From Byssochlamys sp. IMV 00236 (Eukaryota; Ascomycota; Eurotiomycetes; Eurotiales; Thermoascaceae), in NCBI GenBank assembly GCA_001931875.2, contig MSJH02000837.1:281627-345626 (forward strand): 64,000 nt of DNA, written 5' to 3'. The position numbers and the translations under genes were made by a program. Below, piece after piece: positions 50,822-63,061 of the stretch (position 1 is the stretch's first letter; every line of letters begins with the position of its first letter). Below the pieces are notes generated by a model. That model saw nothing but the letters and a program-made list of their open reading frames with translations, did no database searches and was not told where the DNA came from.

Positions 50822-52348
50822 ATGGATAGAAGCGCCTCACACATCCAAACCTCGGCAGAGATGTATGGAGGAACAACTCCATGGGTGCGTGTTGGGATGC
50901 TACAGTCTATGATTCTCTCAACGTGCTTTTTGACTGACATGTCGTCTTCTCAGCCTGTGGATTGGAACCCACGATACGGAGTGGGCCTTTCGACAGCAAG
51001 TTCACTGCCCAATTTGACTCAATTCGATCATTCTGGAGGCTTCATCCTATCCAACTCACAATACGACGCTCCTCAACCTCAGTATCCTAAACCTCATCCA
51101 AGTTCTCTACCATGGAATCCCTCGCAACGTCAAATCTACTCATCCGGTTGGTCATCTATTGTCCTTCGTTGGCAAGGCTGTGCTGACTCAATCTGGGACT
51201 CAAGGACATGTGCGACCTCTATCAGATGTCCAACATACGACACAGGCAGAGGTTATAGCCTCTCATCCGTACATGGTCTATCAGAACCCAATGGTGACAG
51301 CACCTATGGTTCAGACTTCATATCCACCAAGGTTTGATCCGTTGGGATTAGGCCCGAAACCTCCAGAGGGGCTACCTCTGAATCTACCAGTGTCCCCTCA
51401 TCATCGCCTGGGCATCGTCGAACCTATCCAGCAGCAGTCTCTGGCTAGCAGTCCAATCAAATCGATCAGGGTCGGAGATGAAGCTACGATGGTGGCCTAT
51501 TATGAATCAGCATTCCATGCTTTGCAGCAAACGAATTGTCGGATGATCGCGAAAGCGTTCATTAAAGTCGTCGAACCTAGGAAACAAGCGAAATACCCGT
51601 ACAATGGAGGAAAAGGGCCGGATGGAAAGAAAGGGGACCCGGAAAAGACAAAGCCTGCTTGGTGGCCTACAAAAGTCACCCACCGAGAACCAGACCATCT
51701 GAAGAAGCCAGGTAAGATGGGCATTCTTCTTTGTTTTCAAGGCTGCGACTGACATATCTGGGATAGAACGAGTTCGATTACTTATTCATCTTCTGCGAGG
51801 CCTGGACAAGCGACGCGGCATCACGGTCGATCAACTGGAGGATGCAGGCCGCAGCATTAGGCGGCGAATAAAGCCTGCCGATCGTCTGGATGTTCTGGCC
51901 GAAGTCTACCGTGTGAGAAGGGTAGAAGAACGCTACGAGAACGGAGAGATCGGTAAGTAAAGATGATGCTATTGATATCTGTTGTTTCCCAACTCTTCTA
52001 ACCTTAACAGATGGTAACACGGAAATCTACGTTGTCGACCGAGGCTGGAAGACGAGCAACGACGAGGAAAACCGCTCACCAACCCCTACTCTACAATCAG
52101 AAAACACACAGAACTCGCCTACATCCGATTCGTACCCTAGAAGCGTTCCCAATAGCACACCTGTGACTACCGAAAGCACTCTATACCGTGAAAATGTTGG
52201 GCCTGTTCAAGCGCCCATTCACCCACCAGTCCAGCCGCCTATCCAGGACCAGCATAGTCCAGCAGCCTACATGCACCATTACAGCCATAACATGCCCCCC
52301 CCGATATCGATGAGAGTCACAGTTCGAGCGGGCGGCCATTTCGTCTAG
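50822..52348 (+). CDS. YDR124W-like helical-bundle (DUF2841) protein
   Basis: Five exons, 50822-50884, 50954-51146, 51205-51711, 51767-51952 and 52011-52348, join in frame to 428 residues. The conserved core starts near VAYYESAFHALQQTNCRMIAKAFIK and contains VEPRKQAKYPYNGGK, a polar linker, then KPAWWPTKVTHREPDHLKK, ERVRLLIHLLRGL and a helical stretch to RRVEERYENGEI. This is the AFUB_07903/YDR124W-like helical bundle (formerly DUF2841), the family of the A. fumigatus protein AFUB_079030 from a subtelomeric hrmA-associated cluster. Molecular function is unknown; a nuclear or regulatory role is often suspected. Flanks are disordered: Pro/Ser/Gln-rich before, Pro/His-rich after. Intron 2 uses a weak GTTGGT donor and a CAAG acceptor but has a good GCTGAC branch site and is needed to connect the two reading frames. 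It lies 1.5 kb from the AT-rich transposon block. Confidence 0.82.
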
Positions 52349-53870
52349 CGGGAACACGATTAGTTTCCGTCAGATGACGAGTATTGCTCGCCATATTGTT
52401 TCGCACCGGGCATAGTTGAACCCCCTTTCGCTTCTATTGTCTCAGGTGTCTTATCATGTCAGCTTTATGTTTATATTTATCATGCATTATATTATTAGGG
52501 TCACTTATTCCATTGAATAATTAGGGAAGGGTTCGGGAAAGCGTTTCGGGAGCGAAGGCTCGGAAGTCCTGGAGTATTTTGGTCGAGATGAATACGATTG
52601 AGTTTGGGTTCTTGATAATGATATGAAGGCGCTATGTGTGCTGTTATTTCTTATTTCCTGATCCTTTTTTTGTGCGTTCGAATCCCACTTTTGTGGAGTG
52701 ACGAGGCGCTTTCATCGATTGGTTTCGTTTGAGGACGGGTTACGTGTGGAAATGGTGATGCCGCCCACCCAACAAAGCACAAAATATGTCGAAGGAATTC
52801 GACCTGTATTGTCCACCAACACACCACCTCTTTTCCTTGTCGAGCACGGGGAGGGATGAGAGGTATCTAGGTCCGGCCTAGAGGGACTGCGGTGGTCTTG
52901 TCATACGTCTACGACGTTACGCTCTTTCGGTTATTGTATGAGGACTTGGAAGACAAATTCTTGTGGGAAGCGGCAGTGGCCTGTTGAGCAGATGACCCAA
53001 TGTCTGGCTCTCATAGCGGGGAACAGAACGCATTACAACGATTATAATGTATTAGCAGGTGCAGGAAAAGCGTGAACTTCCGGCATTCATGATTATTCTC
53101 ATGGAATAGGCGTTCTTCTCCACAATATCTTTCAACAGAACTAGAAAATCCGTATGCTTTAGTGAACCAGGGACCAGGGATTCTGACGGTCCCGGGCGAA
53201 CTCCCCTGTCTACTATGAGATTAGAGTGAAACAAGCTGCCAAGTGGAAGCATGGTATCCATGCCATTCAGCAAATCAGAGTATCGTACATGTTCTGACTC
53301 CAGAGTTGGCGGTAAAGCGGTAACTTGCCGACTAGCTGTCAGGCCGACTTCAGACCCTGTGCGCTCGGGCATACAAACACGTCCGGCCTACCTATTGCAG
53401 ACGTAGACCAACTGATTCGGCCGACTTTGTACTAGGCAGGGCCTTGTCATTTTTTTCTGGCGGCACTGCCATCGGCATGCATAATAAAGTTTCTGATACA
53501 ACCGAGAAAGCACCGATCTTGGGTCTCTTCGATCTGGACCCATCTGATGTCCGCTCTCGCGGTGCTCAAGAAGGACTAAACCCGGAGCTCGTGGCGTAGC
53601 CCCTTATTTTGCAGTTTACTTAGCCGCACGGCGCTTTCCAGCGTAGACATACGGTCGGTTACGCCCTGAGTTGCGGAGAAATAGTGGAGGGCAGAAGGGA
53701 CAGGAAAAGAACAGAAGAGAATGGGGGTGGCTAGTGAGTCGGGAGGTCCCTACTACATTCCAGCCTCTTTTTCAAGTTACTCCCCCTTCTCAAGACACAT
53801 AAAGAAGACACCTAGGCCTCTTCGAGACATCTCTCGAGTATAGAGTACGTCTAGGGCTATAAGGAGGAGA
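52349..53870. other. Last normal-composition stretch before the AT-rich block
   Basis: About 1.5 kb with no supported gene. It includes the 3' end of the YDR124W-like gene. A minus-strand frame at 53052-53372 is not recognisable. Composition stays ordinary until about 53,870 and then changes abruptly. Confidence 0.55.
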
Positions 53871-54383
53871 CTGTATATTTTAAATAAATAACTATATATA
53901 GATAACTTATAATTATATTAGCTATATTATATATATACATAGGCGATCTCTTAAAAATACATAGTTTAATATCTGTTCTGCTGCTGCTATTCTGTACCGC
54001 TTGCAGTTTTAGGCTAATTGCTTATTATTTTAAGTATACTACCTTCTATTCTAAGTACTTCCTATGCCTGCGCATAAACTTCTATATCTTATTAAAACTA
54101 TTTTTCTGCCTAAACTTTTTACACCGCCTTTAATAGCGCGCGCTAAATACTCTTTATCTTTAACTTCTTATCTCTGCTATATGCTACTCTTCTAATCTTT
54201 TATAACTGTATGCTCTATATCTTTATTTAGTGTTATTAATAGCTTCTTCTAAATATTAGGTGTTATTTACTGCTATAATTATAATCTATTACCCTTCTTA
54301 ATTATAGGGATTAAGTACTAATTACTATCTTAATATCTAGTTTGCTTTATAAATATATATATATCTTACTTTTGGGCATATAC

Positions 54384-54432
54384 CTCGGCCCAGCCGGGGC
54401 TAAGCTTAGCCTACCCTAGGAGCTCAGCCTAC
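54384..54432 (+). repeat. Left terminal inverted repeat
   Basis: G+C-rich island starting CTCGGCCCAGCCGGGG. It contains the perfect 14-bp palindrome GGCTAAGCTTAGCC, and its reverse complement occurs at 61481-61529. Confidence 0.85.
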
Positions 54433-57400
54433 TCTAGAGCTCATCCTTAGCTGGGTTGAGCTTAACCCATCTTACGCACGGATTAAGTATAAGCTTGGCA
54501 TAAGCTGATTGCATAATTAATATAAGATTAGCTTACCTAAGGATTAATAATAATATTTATATAATAAAACTCTTTAGAATTTGCAATATATATATATATA
54601 ATAGCTAATATAAAGCTAAGTACTATTATTTTTTCCCTAAATACCTAAAAATAGCTAAGAACTAAGTAACTATAACTAATAGCTAAGTTAATAGCATTCT
54701 TAGTTAATAGCTACATAATATTCCTATCTGGGTATATTAATATAATTCCTATAGAGGCTTAGCAGATACTAAATATATACTTAGCATCTATTATATTTAG
54801 ACTAGATACTAACTTATTATAAAGCGAACTTATATAGAACTATAACTTTTATAAAGCATACCTAAACTAGTTTAAGAATATAATAAGTAATTAAAGCAAT
54901 GTCTATTCCTGTATAAAAAGTAAAGATAAAAAATTTAAAATATATCTTAAATTTCCTCTTTATATAGGACTTAATTAGATATATTCTTTTTATATAAGTT
55001 CTAGCAGGGTATATGCTAAGTATATCTAGGAGGCTATTTCTCTTATAGGTATTATTATTAGCTGCGGTAATATCTCTGAGATTATAGTTAATAATGTTTA
55101 GGATAAGTTATTTATTCCTGAATATCTAATAACTTATTTTAGTAGTATCTTATATTTTATTTATTAAAAGAATCTTTTGCCTTATAACTGTTCTAGTATA
55201 AATATCTATTAAATATTTTAATAATTTTTATTAAAGGTATGTCTATACCTTATCTTAAGCAGATATTTAATATATTATAAGCATATGCTAAGTATAGCTT
55301 AAATCTAGTTTAGGCTCTATACTTAAGATAATTATAAGACCCTATCTCTCCCACTTCTTTAAAAGAATAAAAAGGATAAAATTTAAAGTAAGGTATATTA
55401 TTAGATATACAAATACAGCAGTATTAAACATTGCAAGTATATGCTAGAGCATATGCTTAGATAACGCTATAAATATAGCTATATTAAACTAAATATCTTT
55501 AAAATGCTTTGTAAAGAAGTAGGCTATATATCTGATATTACTTCTGCTAGTAAATTTCTTAAAAGAGAAACTGAAAATTAGTATAATAGATTTTTTTATT
55601 TTTGGAATTAATAATTAGCAAGGTATTATTTTCATCTAAAAAGTAAAATATAGATATACTTAAATTAAACTCCGGTAATCTTTAAACGGTATAAAATAAG
55701 TTTAACTCTATATCTAATCTCGGCATATACTAAACATATCCTTAGCTATTAGTTACTTTTATTAATTGCCTATTAATAAGTGATTTCAAATTATAGCATA
55801 TTGCATAAGCTATCTCTATATATACAGCTTAAATTTATATGCCTTATCTGTATATCTTAATAGCTTATAGGATATATAGTACTAATACTCCTATTTAATT
55901 TATTTATACCTATATTAATTATACTATTTTAAGGCGTATAACTTGCGGTAGGTATTTACTCTATATATACTAAATATATGCTGACTATAGGTTTAGGATT
56001 TAATTATTCTTAAGGTATATCTAAAGTCCTATATAAAGAATATAATGCTTTAATTAATATTTTTATTCCTTATAATTAAGATTATTTTCCTTTTATCCTT
56101 CTTATTTATTAAGAAGATTATATATATTTTTCTCTGTTACTAACTAAGTTAAGTTAAGATTTTGCTTAAGAACTTATAGATCTAATTAATTAAGGAGATA
56201 TTCTTACTATAACTGCGCATATATTATATATATCTTAAGCCTACATTCTATATATACTGACTAGATATTTATAGATAAATTCTTAATATCTCCTAAAGTA
56301 TATATATTTAAGTAAAAGTATTAAGATTAAGCTCTAAATTCAATTAGAGCTTCTTTAAATATTAAGGATAAAATTATTTATTTAATTTAAAAATAAAAAC
56401 TTCTATAATACCTATTTGGTTTAAATATTGCTAGTTAGAATTTATTCTTACTATATATTTTGCATATACTAATATTATATAGGGGTTATATAAGAGTATA
56501 AGTTTAACTAATATAGAGAAAGTAATAAACAATAGATTTATACAGTTAATATTAGTAAAACTGGAGAATATATTATTATTTATTATATAAATGCTTAAGT
56601 AAAAACATTTATAAAAGCTAAATATCTTAAAATAGATTTAGCTTATAAGATAGTACTTAGAAATATAAATATCTTTTTAATCTTAAGCTAGAATTCTGAA
56701 GCTAGATATATATTTAACTTCTCCTTATTATATGTTTAGCATATGCTAACTTTATATTAGAGATTAATACTTATTATTATGCTTTTATCTCTCTATAAAC
56801 TTATTATATATATTTTTAAATATTTAAATTATTATTTTAAACATTATTATAAGCTGTATATTAATATATTTAATAGGCATATATTTTGAATAGAGAAGGG
56901 ATATAGACTATTACTATAAATATATATAAGAAATAAGTATCTGGTTAGTATTATCTTAATAAATACAGAGTATATGCTAAGTATATTTAGGCTTTAGTAA
57001 CTACTTATATTTTATTTATCCTTCCCTTAACTAGTAAGAATATCTTAAGCATATACTTATCTTCTACTAAATATATGTTAAACGCAATTTTTATAAGAAG
57101 TTTAAAAGATCTTATCCCCTTATTTATTAACTAAAATATCTATAGGATCTATATTCTTACTAAGAAATCCTTCAAACTATATACTAATAGGGTAAGGAAT
57201 ATCTAGATACTAAAAAATGGCTTTAAAATAAAATAAAACTATAGATTCTTACTGTATTATTACAGGAAACATTAAAAATCCCTTTTAAATGGTAGAGTTA
57301 TGCTTAAAAGCATATTAGATTATCTAAAAGTAGTTACTTCTAAGATAATTATAATATAGGGAGAAACCTATCTTTACTAGGGGCTATTTAACAATATATT

Positions 57401-57836
57401 TATACTTAACATATGCTTAGTATCTATCTAGTATAGATTAAATACTAATAAGGCTAATTTGTATTTAGTCTATAATAATATATAGAAGATATTATTAAAT
57501 AACAAGAGCTTTTTAACTATAGTATTAATAATATATAGCGAAACTATAGTAATATTATATAGATCTCCTAATAGATATAGAGAAACAATAAGATAAAAGT
57601 TTAATATGCCTTTAAATATATGCTGAACATATCTTTTAGACTAATAGAATTAAAGAGCTGCTAATTATTAAATAAATTAATCTTATTTACTATTTAATCC
57701 TAATAATTTCTATAATATACCTTTAGATAATAGTAATAATCGATCTTCTAATAAAAATGCTGATTTTAAGATTATTTTAATATCCTTATCTAAACCTTCT
57801 GCTGAATATATACCGGCTAGAGATAAAATATCTACA

Positions 57837-58985
57837 GAGCATATACTAAGCAGAGGTTAAGAAAGGGGTCGACCTAGAAGTTCCGGTTATTATCAGAGCT
57901 AGGTTCAATCTAGAACTAAGTAGACTAAGCCAAGCTCTAAAGAATCAGACTCAGATTGTTATTCTCAACATAGATTAAGTGCAGAGCATATGCCGAATAA
58001 AGGTCAAGGAAGGGGTTAACTTAGAGGTTCTAGTTGTTATTAGAGCTAGGTTTAATCTAGGATTAAGCAGACTAAGCTAAGCTCTGAAGAATCAGACTCG
58101 GATCATTATTCTCAATATAGATTAAGTGCAGAGCATATACCGAACAGAGGTCAAGGAAGAGGTTAAGGAAGGGATTAACCTAGAGGTTCCGGTTATTATT
58201 AGAGCTAGGTTTAATCTAGGACTAAGCAGACTGAGCTAAGCTCTGAAGAATTAGACTCGGATTATATTTCTTAACGCAGATTAAGTGCAGAGCATATGCT
58301 GAACAAAGATTGAGGAAGAGGTTAATCTAGAGGTTCTGGTCATTATTAGAGCTAGGTTTAATCTAGGACTGAGTAGACTGAGCTAAGCTCTGAAGAATCA
58401 GACTTAGATTATTATTCTTAACACAGATTAAGTGCAGAGCATATGCCGAACAGAGGTTAAGAAAGGGGTCGATCTAAAGGTTCTAGTTATTATTAGAGCT
58501 AGGTTCAATCTAGGATTAAATAGACTGAGCTAAGCTCTGAAGAATCAGACTCAGATTGTCATTCTTAACATAGATTAAGTATAGAGCATATGCTGAACAG
58601 AGGTCAAAGAAAGGGTTAATCTAGAGATTCTAGTTGTTGTCAGAGCTAGGTTTAATCTAAAATTAAGCGGACTAAGCCAAGCTCTAAAAAATTAGACTTA
58701 GATTATTATTCTTAATATAGATTAAGTATAGAGTATATGCTAAATAGAGGTTGAGGAAGGGATTAATCTAGAGGTTCTAGTTATTATCAGAGCTAGGTTT
58801 AATCTAGGATTAAGCAGACTAAGCTAAGCTTTAAAGAATTAGACTCGGATCATATTTCTTAACGCAGATTAAATAAAGAGTATATACTAAATAGAGGTTA
58901 AGGAAGGAGTAGATCTAGAGGTTCTAATTATATTTAAGGCCAGGTTTAATTTAATACTGTCCTAATACCTAGAAGGGTTTAAACC
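57837..58985 (+). repeat. 147-bp tandem repeat (coding minisatellite relic)
   Basis: Unit starts (a GAGCATAT-like word) fall at 57837, 57984, 58131, 58290, 58437, 58584, 58731 and 58878. Spacing is 147 bp throughout except for one 159-bp unit, which has a 12-bp duplication of GGAAGAGGTTA-like sequence. Both lengths are multiples of three. In the frame of 57837, units read as a 49-residue repeat containing an AT-hook-like core (ERGRPR in unit 1), a Gln/Ser-rich middle and an acidic SSEESDSD segment. The stops I could read are TAA/TAG at apparent Gln codons. The copies differ mostly by C/T and G/A changes. This was therefore once a repeat-containing protein gene of the surrounding element, probably DNA-binding. 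Confidence 0.85.
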
Positions 58986-59236
58986 TCTTTATTAGATTCA
59001 GATAGCTCTGCTAGTTCTAATCTAGAGCATATATTAACTTTATGTCCGGCATATGTTGTCTAGGAGTTAAATACAGATTCTGAATAAAATAAAGCTTATA
59101 TATACTATAGCAGAGGACCCTTATTAGAAGAAATAGCAGAGATTAATTTTACTATTCAATTAAGAGAAATAATAGAATAAAGGCAATAAGAATTTAAGCA
59201 AGAAAGAGAAGGATTATTACAGTAGTTTATATAATA
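58986..59236 (+). pseudogene. C-terminal continuation of the repeat ORF, degraded
   Basis: The frame of the tandem array continues past the last unit. It reads an Asp/Ser-rich stretch (LLDSDSSASSNLEHIL), then a helix-like, charged segment (GPLLEEIAEINFTIQLREII, EFKQEREGLL) with stops at Gln-like positions. The last part looks like a coiled coil. No family recognised; it may be the dimerisation region of the same lost protein. Confidence 0.45.
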
Positions 59237-59319
59237 AATATATATATCTATATAGCTATAGTTATATAGTAAATATATATATTTATATAGCTATAGTTAT
59301 ATAGTAAATATATATATAT
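59237..59319. repeat. AT-rich tandem repeat of about 37 bp
   Basis: The block containing TATAGCTATAGTTATATAG followed by TAAATATATATAT occurs twice in tandem with a partial third copy of the TA run. It follows directly after the degraded repeat ORF. Confidence 0.6.
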
Positions 59320-59401
59320 ATTTCCTTTTCCCCTATAATAAGAATAAATAAAAAAATAAAGAATATTATATTGCAATTATTTAAAGATATAGAAAAATAG
59401 T

Positions 59402-59497
59402 CTTTAAGTATAAGAACTTAGCATTAAACTAAAGTTTAGCATTAATAATCTTTAAGTATAAAAACTTAGTATTGAACTAAAGTTTGGCATTAAATAT
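59402..59497. repeat. 48-bp direct duplication
   Basis: Two adjacent copies, from 59402 and 59450, share CTTTAAGTATAA, AACTTAG and AACTAAAGTTT; the differences are G/A and C/T transitions, as expected from RIP. The 48-bp unit is also a multiple of three. Confidence 0.75.
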
Positions 59498-61480
59498 ATA
59501 CTTAGAGGAGAGCTAAGCTTAAATATCTATATATTTAAAGCCTCTAAAAACTTATTCTCAGAAAAGAAGATTATAATTTATAGATATAAACTTAGTATAT
59601 ACTCTGCATATAGAAGGGAAGAATTTATTAGTAGATTTAGCACTGTAGCTATTAGTGCTATAAGAATATTTATAGCTATAACTATAAGCATAGTTATACT
59701 TTAATTTAGTTAGTATTTTTTTATTAGTAGTATATTTATTTGCATATTTATTATAAGATATAAACTATCTGCGCTTTAATAAAGTTAAGGCAAGACTTAT
59801 ATTATAACCTAGTTTAGTATATATACAGGATAAATTAGAAAGCTACTTACTATTATTTCTATTATTATTATCTTATAGCAATAGGATATTTCTGGTCTAT
59901 ATAAGATCAGCATATATATAATATAAGTAGGGGTATACTTATTACGCGCTTATAAGATAGGGTTAATAAAGGTATAAGATACTAGAATAAAGGCTAAGAT
60001 TAGTTAAAGTTAATATTAGGTATATGCTGAATATATCTAAAAAGCCTGCTAAGAGTTATAAATTATATATAAATAGCAATATAAATAGTAATATAAATGG
60101 CAAAGAAGATAGTGTATAGATCCTATTTATATATTAATATATATTAAACTTACTCTCTGATAAAACTGGCTCCTGTAGCTGTTTCTAAACTTATTATTAA
60201 CGCGAGCTATTTCTTTGCAAGATATAGTAATATCCTTAATTAGTATACTTCCTGCATTAGAAGAAATATTAGCTTAATATAAGCTCTATATATGCCTAAG
60301 ACTTACTATAGTTTATAAATAAAATTAGTGTCTTACTATTTACCGAGCAAAATATATTTAATTAATATACTATATATTATTAGCGTAGCTCTAGTATATA
60401 TAGAATAGATCCTAAACTTATTATAGCCTAATTATCTTCTTATCTACAATTATATTATTAGTCTCTATACTGCAGTTTAATGCTACAGTAGATTAATATA
60501 TATTTAATATATGCTAAGGATAATAATATACTTGCCCCTAAATATGCAGTCCTTATATAGTGTTATAACTTTAACTATTAGTATATTATATATATACAGA
60601 ACTTATATTAGACTTATAGTAGACTATAAATTAATAACCTTACTATATATAAGCGGGCTATTTATATTTACCTATACTTAGCAATTATAAAAGCTTAGCA
60701 TATGCTTAGTTAATTTTAAAGAAAGGACTTATATATTCCTGTTTATACTTAAGATAGAAGACCTAGGGATCAGCGCGCGGGTGTTTTTTTTAATAATAAT
60801 TACAGGCACTATCTATATTTAGCATACTTCTAGCATATACGCAATATCTGCTTATTAAATTTCTTATTTTCCTGCTTAGCTGTAGTATATAAGTCTAGGA
60901 TCTATATTAGATTTAGGTTAGGAACTGGGCCTATTTTTATTTAGCATATGCTTAATATTAAGCAGAGATATACTTACTATAGTAATACCTATAGTTTATT
61001 AGATTACCTGCTAACAAAACTATATTGCAGATAAGGAGTTCCTTTAAATATAGCAGCATTTTTATAATTATACAGCAGTAATATAAGAGGATAGACTATA
61101 ATACTATAAAGGCAGGGCGAAGGCATTATTAGGGAGGTTAAAGATAATATAAATAATGCGAACTTCTGTGCAATAGGATTCTAATATCGCTTTAATATAT
61201 GCTTAACAATTGCCTTTATATATACTGCCTTAATAAACTGCGCAGAATAATATCAGTTCCAGCTTTTTATATATATCCTAGCGTTATTCTAACCTATACT
61301 TAGCATATGCTATAATACAGCACAGAGTATATGCTATATATAGTTTCTAATAAATATAGTTTACTGCAATATAATATAAAAACTTTATTATAAGTTATAT
61401 AAGCTATATATATACTAAGCTTACCCAAACACTATACTAAAACTAACTTAGTGTCTGAGCTGAACCTAGATTTTTCTTGG

Positions 61481-61529
61481 GTGGGCTGAGCTTTTCAGGT
61501 AGGCTAAGCTTAGCCCCGGCTAGGCCGAG
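61481..61529 (-). repeat. Right terminal inverted repeat
   Basis: Reverse complement of the left repeat; 31 of the outer 32 positions agree. It also contains GGCTAAGCTTAGCC. The difference in the outer part is C on the left against T on the right, within CpA/TpA. Confidence 0.85.
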
Positions 61530-63061
61530 CTACATCCCGCTTACTTTTATTATAGGGAATACTTTATCTATAAGATTTATCTCTACTTTTACTTTATAGT
61601 GCTGTAATTTTTTAGAGTTTATTATAATACTAGGCTACTTTATATATTAACAGCGGCTACCGGTACCTTTATAATATATATTTATCTTAAGTCTTTAATA
61701 TTTATTATAAATATCTGCTTTTTTGCTTATCTTTATACTTATACTTATACTTGCCCCTAATACTTATTATAGGCAATATATAGAGCCTATCTATAGACCT
61801 ATTCCTTGCTAATATATTAAGTATATAGATTATTAGGTAATTATTTATAACAGTATATTATAGCTATTTATAGATTATAAGTACTATATTTCTTATAGTA
61901 ATTAAATATCTGCTTCTAGTAGATATAATAAATATTTAAACTATTATACTAGTTACTACGCTAATTATTATTTAGCTAATTTTATACCTATATTATTAAT
62001 AATTTTATAAGTCTTATAGAGCTATAATATATACTAAGCAGTAATACCTCTATCTTATAGTATTTACACTAATTATTACTAATGCTAATTAGAATATTAT
62101 AGGGCTTAATTATAAGTATAGATATAGAGTATAAGCGCGAGCTTAAGCTCTTTATCTAACTTAATCTATTATATATATTATATATCTTTTCTTAAGGATT
62201 AGTATAAGTATTACTATTATAATACCTGCTATAGGCGATATTAATATAAATAAGATATTTTTATTACCTTTTCTTCTTATACTAGAGAATAAAATATATT
62301 AGATCTAGAGTAAATAAATTAAGTCTATTCCTTTTATAGTGCTCTTTATTAGTATTATAAGATTATAATTTTATATAATATATCTTTTAATATATACTAT
62401 AAAAAGAGCTCTATATATTTAAACCCTATTCTAGCTCTTTTAAATGCTAAACTCTATTATTATTTTAATATAAATAATACTAATTTAAAGCTATTCTAGT
62501 CTTATATTTACTAATTAAACTGCTCTCTAATATTTATTTCTATTAGCTATAATTAGGATAACTATTTAGGCCTTAATAAGTTAAATTATATCTTTCAGAT
62601 TAATAGAATTATATATTATTATTAAGGGCCTTTAGCTAGTAAAATATAAGCCCTGCGTCGTTATATTATATACTAATATATATCTCTTATTTATAGGTGC
62701 TAACCCTACTTATATTAGCCTTTATCTCCTTAATCCTTTCTCTGCTTATAAAATCTGTGCTTAAAATAATTTAACCTTATATTAGCGGGCTATAGTTATT
62801 ATAAAATAATTAAACTATAGTATCCGTAAGTTAAATCTATTTTATATATTATTTTACTATATTAAGGATATTATAAGAACTCTCTTTTTAAATTTCCTTT
62901 AGTTAAATACGCAGGTATATATTATTACTCTAAATAGCAGTAGTTAGTAGTTTAATCTAGTTATATCTGCCTATAAGGTTATTAAGTTTATCTCTAATAT
63001 ATTAGCTATACTAGTAGGTCTAAATATATTAAGTAAATATTCTTATACTAGCTTTTATAAT

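Larger units (their letters stand above)
54383..61530. mobile_element. 7.15-kb terminal-inverted-repeat element, RIP-degraded
   Basis: The two ends carry matching inverted repeats, at 54384-54432 and 61481-61529. In the outer 32 bp (54384-54415 against 61498-61529) 31 positions agree, and the mismatch is CpA on one side and TpA on the other, as RIP would leave. A second block (AGCTCAGCC, then C or T, then AC) extends the match to about 49 bp with one further CpA/TpA difference and a few others between. Both ends are bordered by TA outside one extra base, a possible target duplication, though weak evidence in AT-rich DNA. The ends keep a high G+C content, in contrast to the interior. Inside are a 147-bp tandem array, a 48-bp duplication and many copies of a palindromic GCATATGC word. 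I do not recognise the transposase; the superfamily is open. Confidence 0.75.

Noticed and set aside
52675..52690. B-box-like GTTCGAATCCC after the YDR124W-like gene
   Set aside because: No A-box or cloverleaf upstream; a chance match.
57837..58985. CRISPR-like array, or a nucleosome-length satellite because the period is 147 bp
   Set aside because: There are no unique spacers; the period equals 49 codons and the units read as a protein repeat, so the nucleosome length is probably a coincidence.
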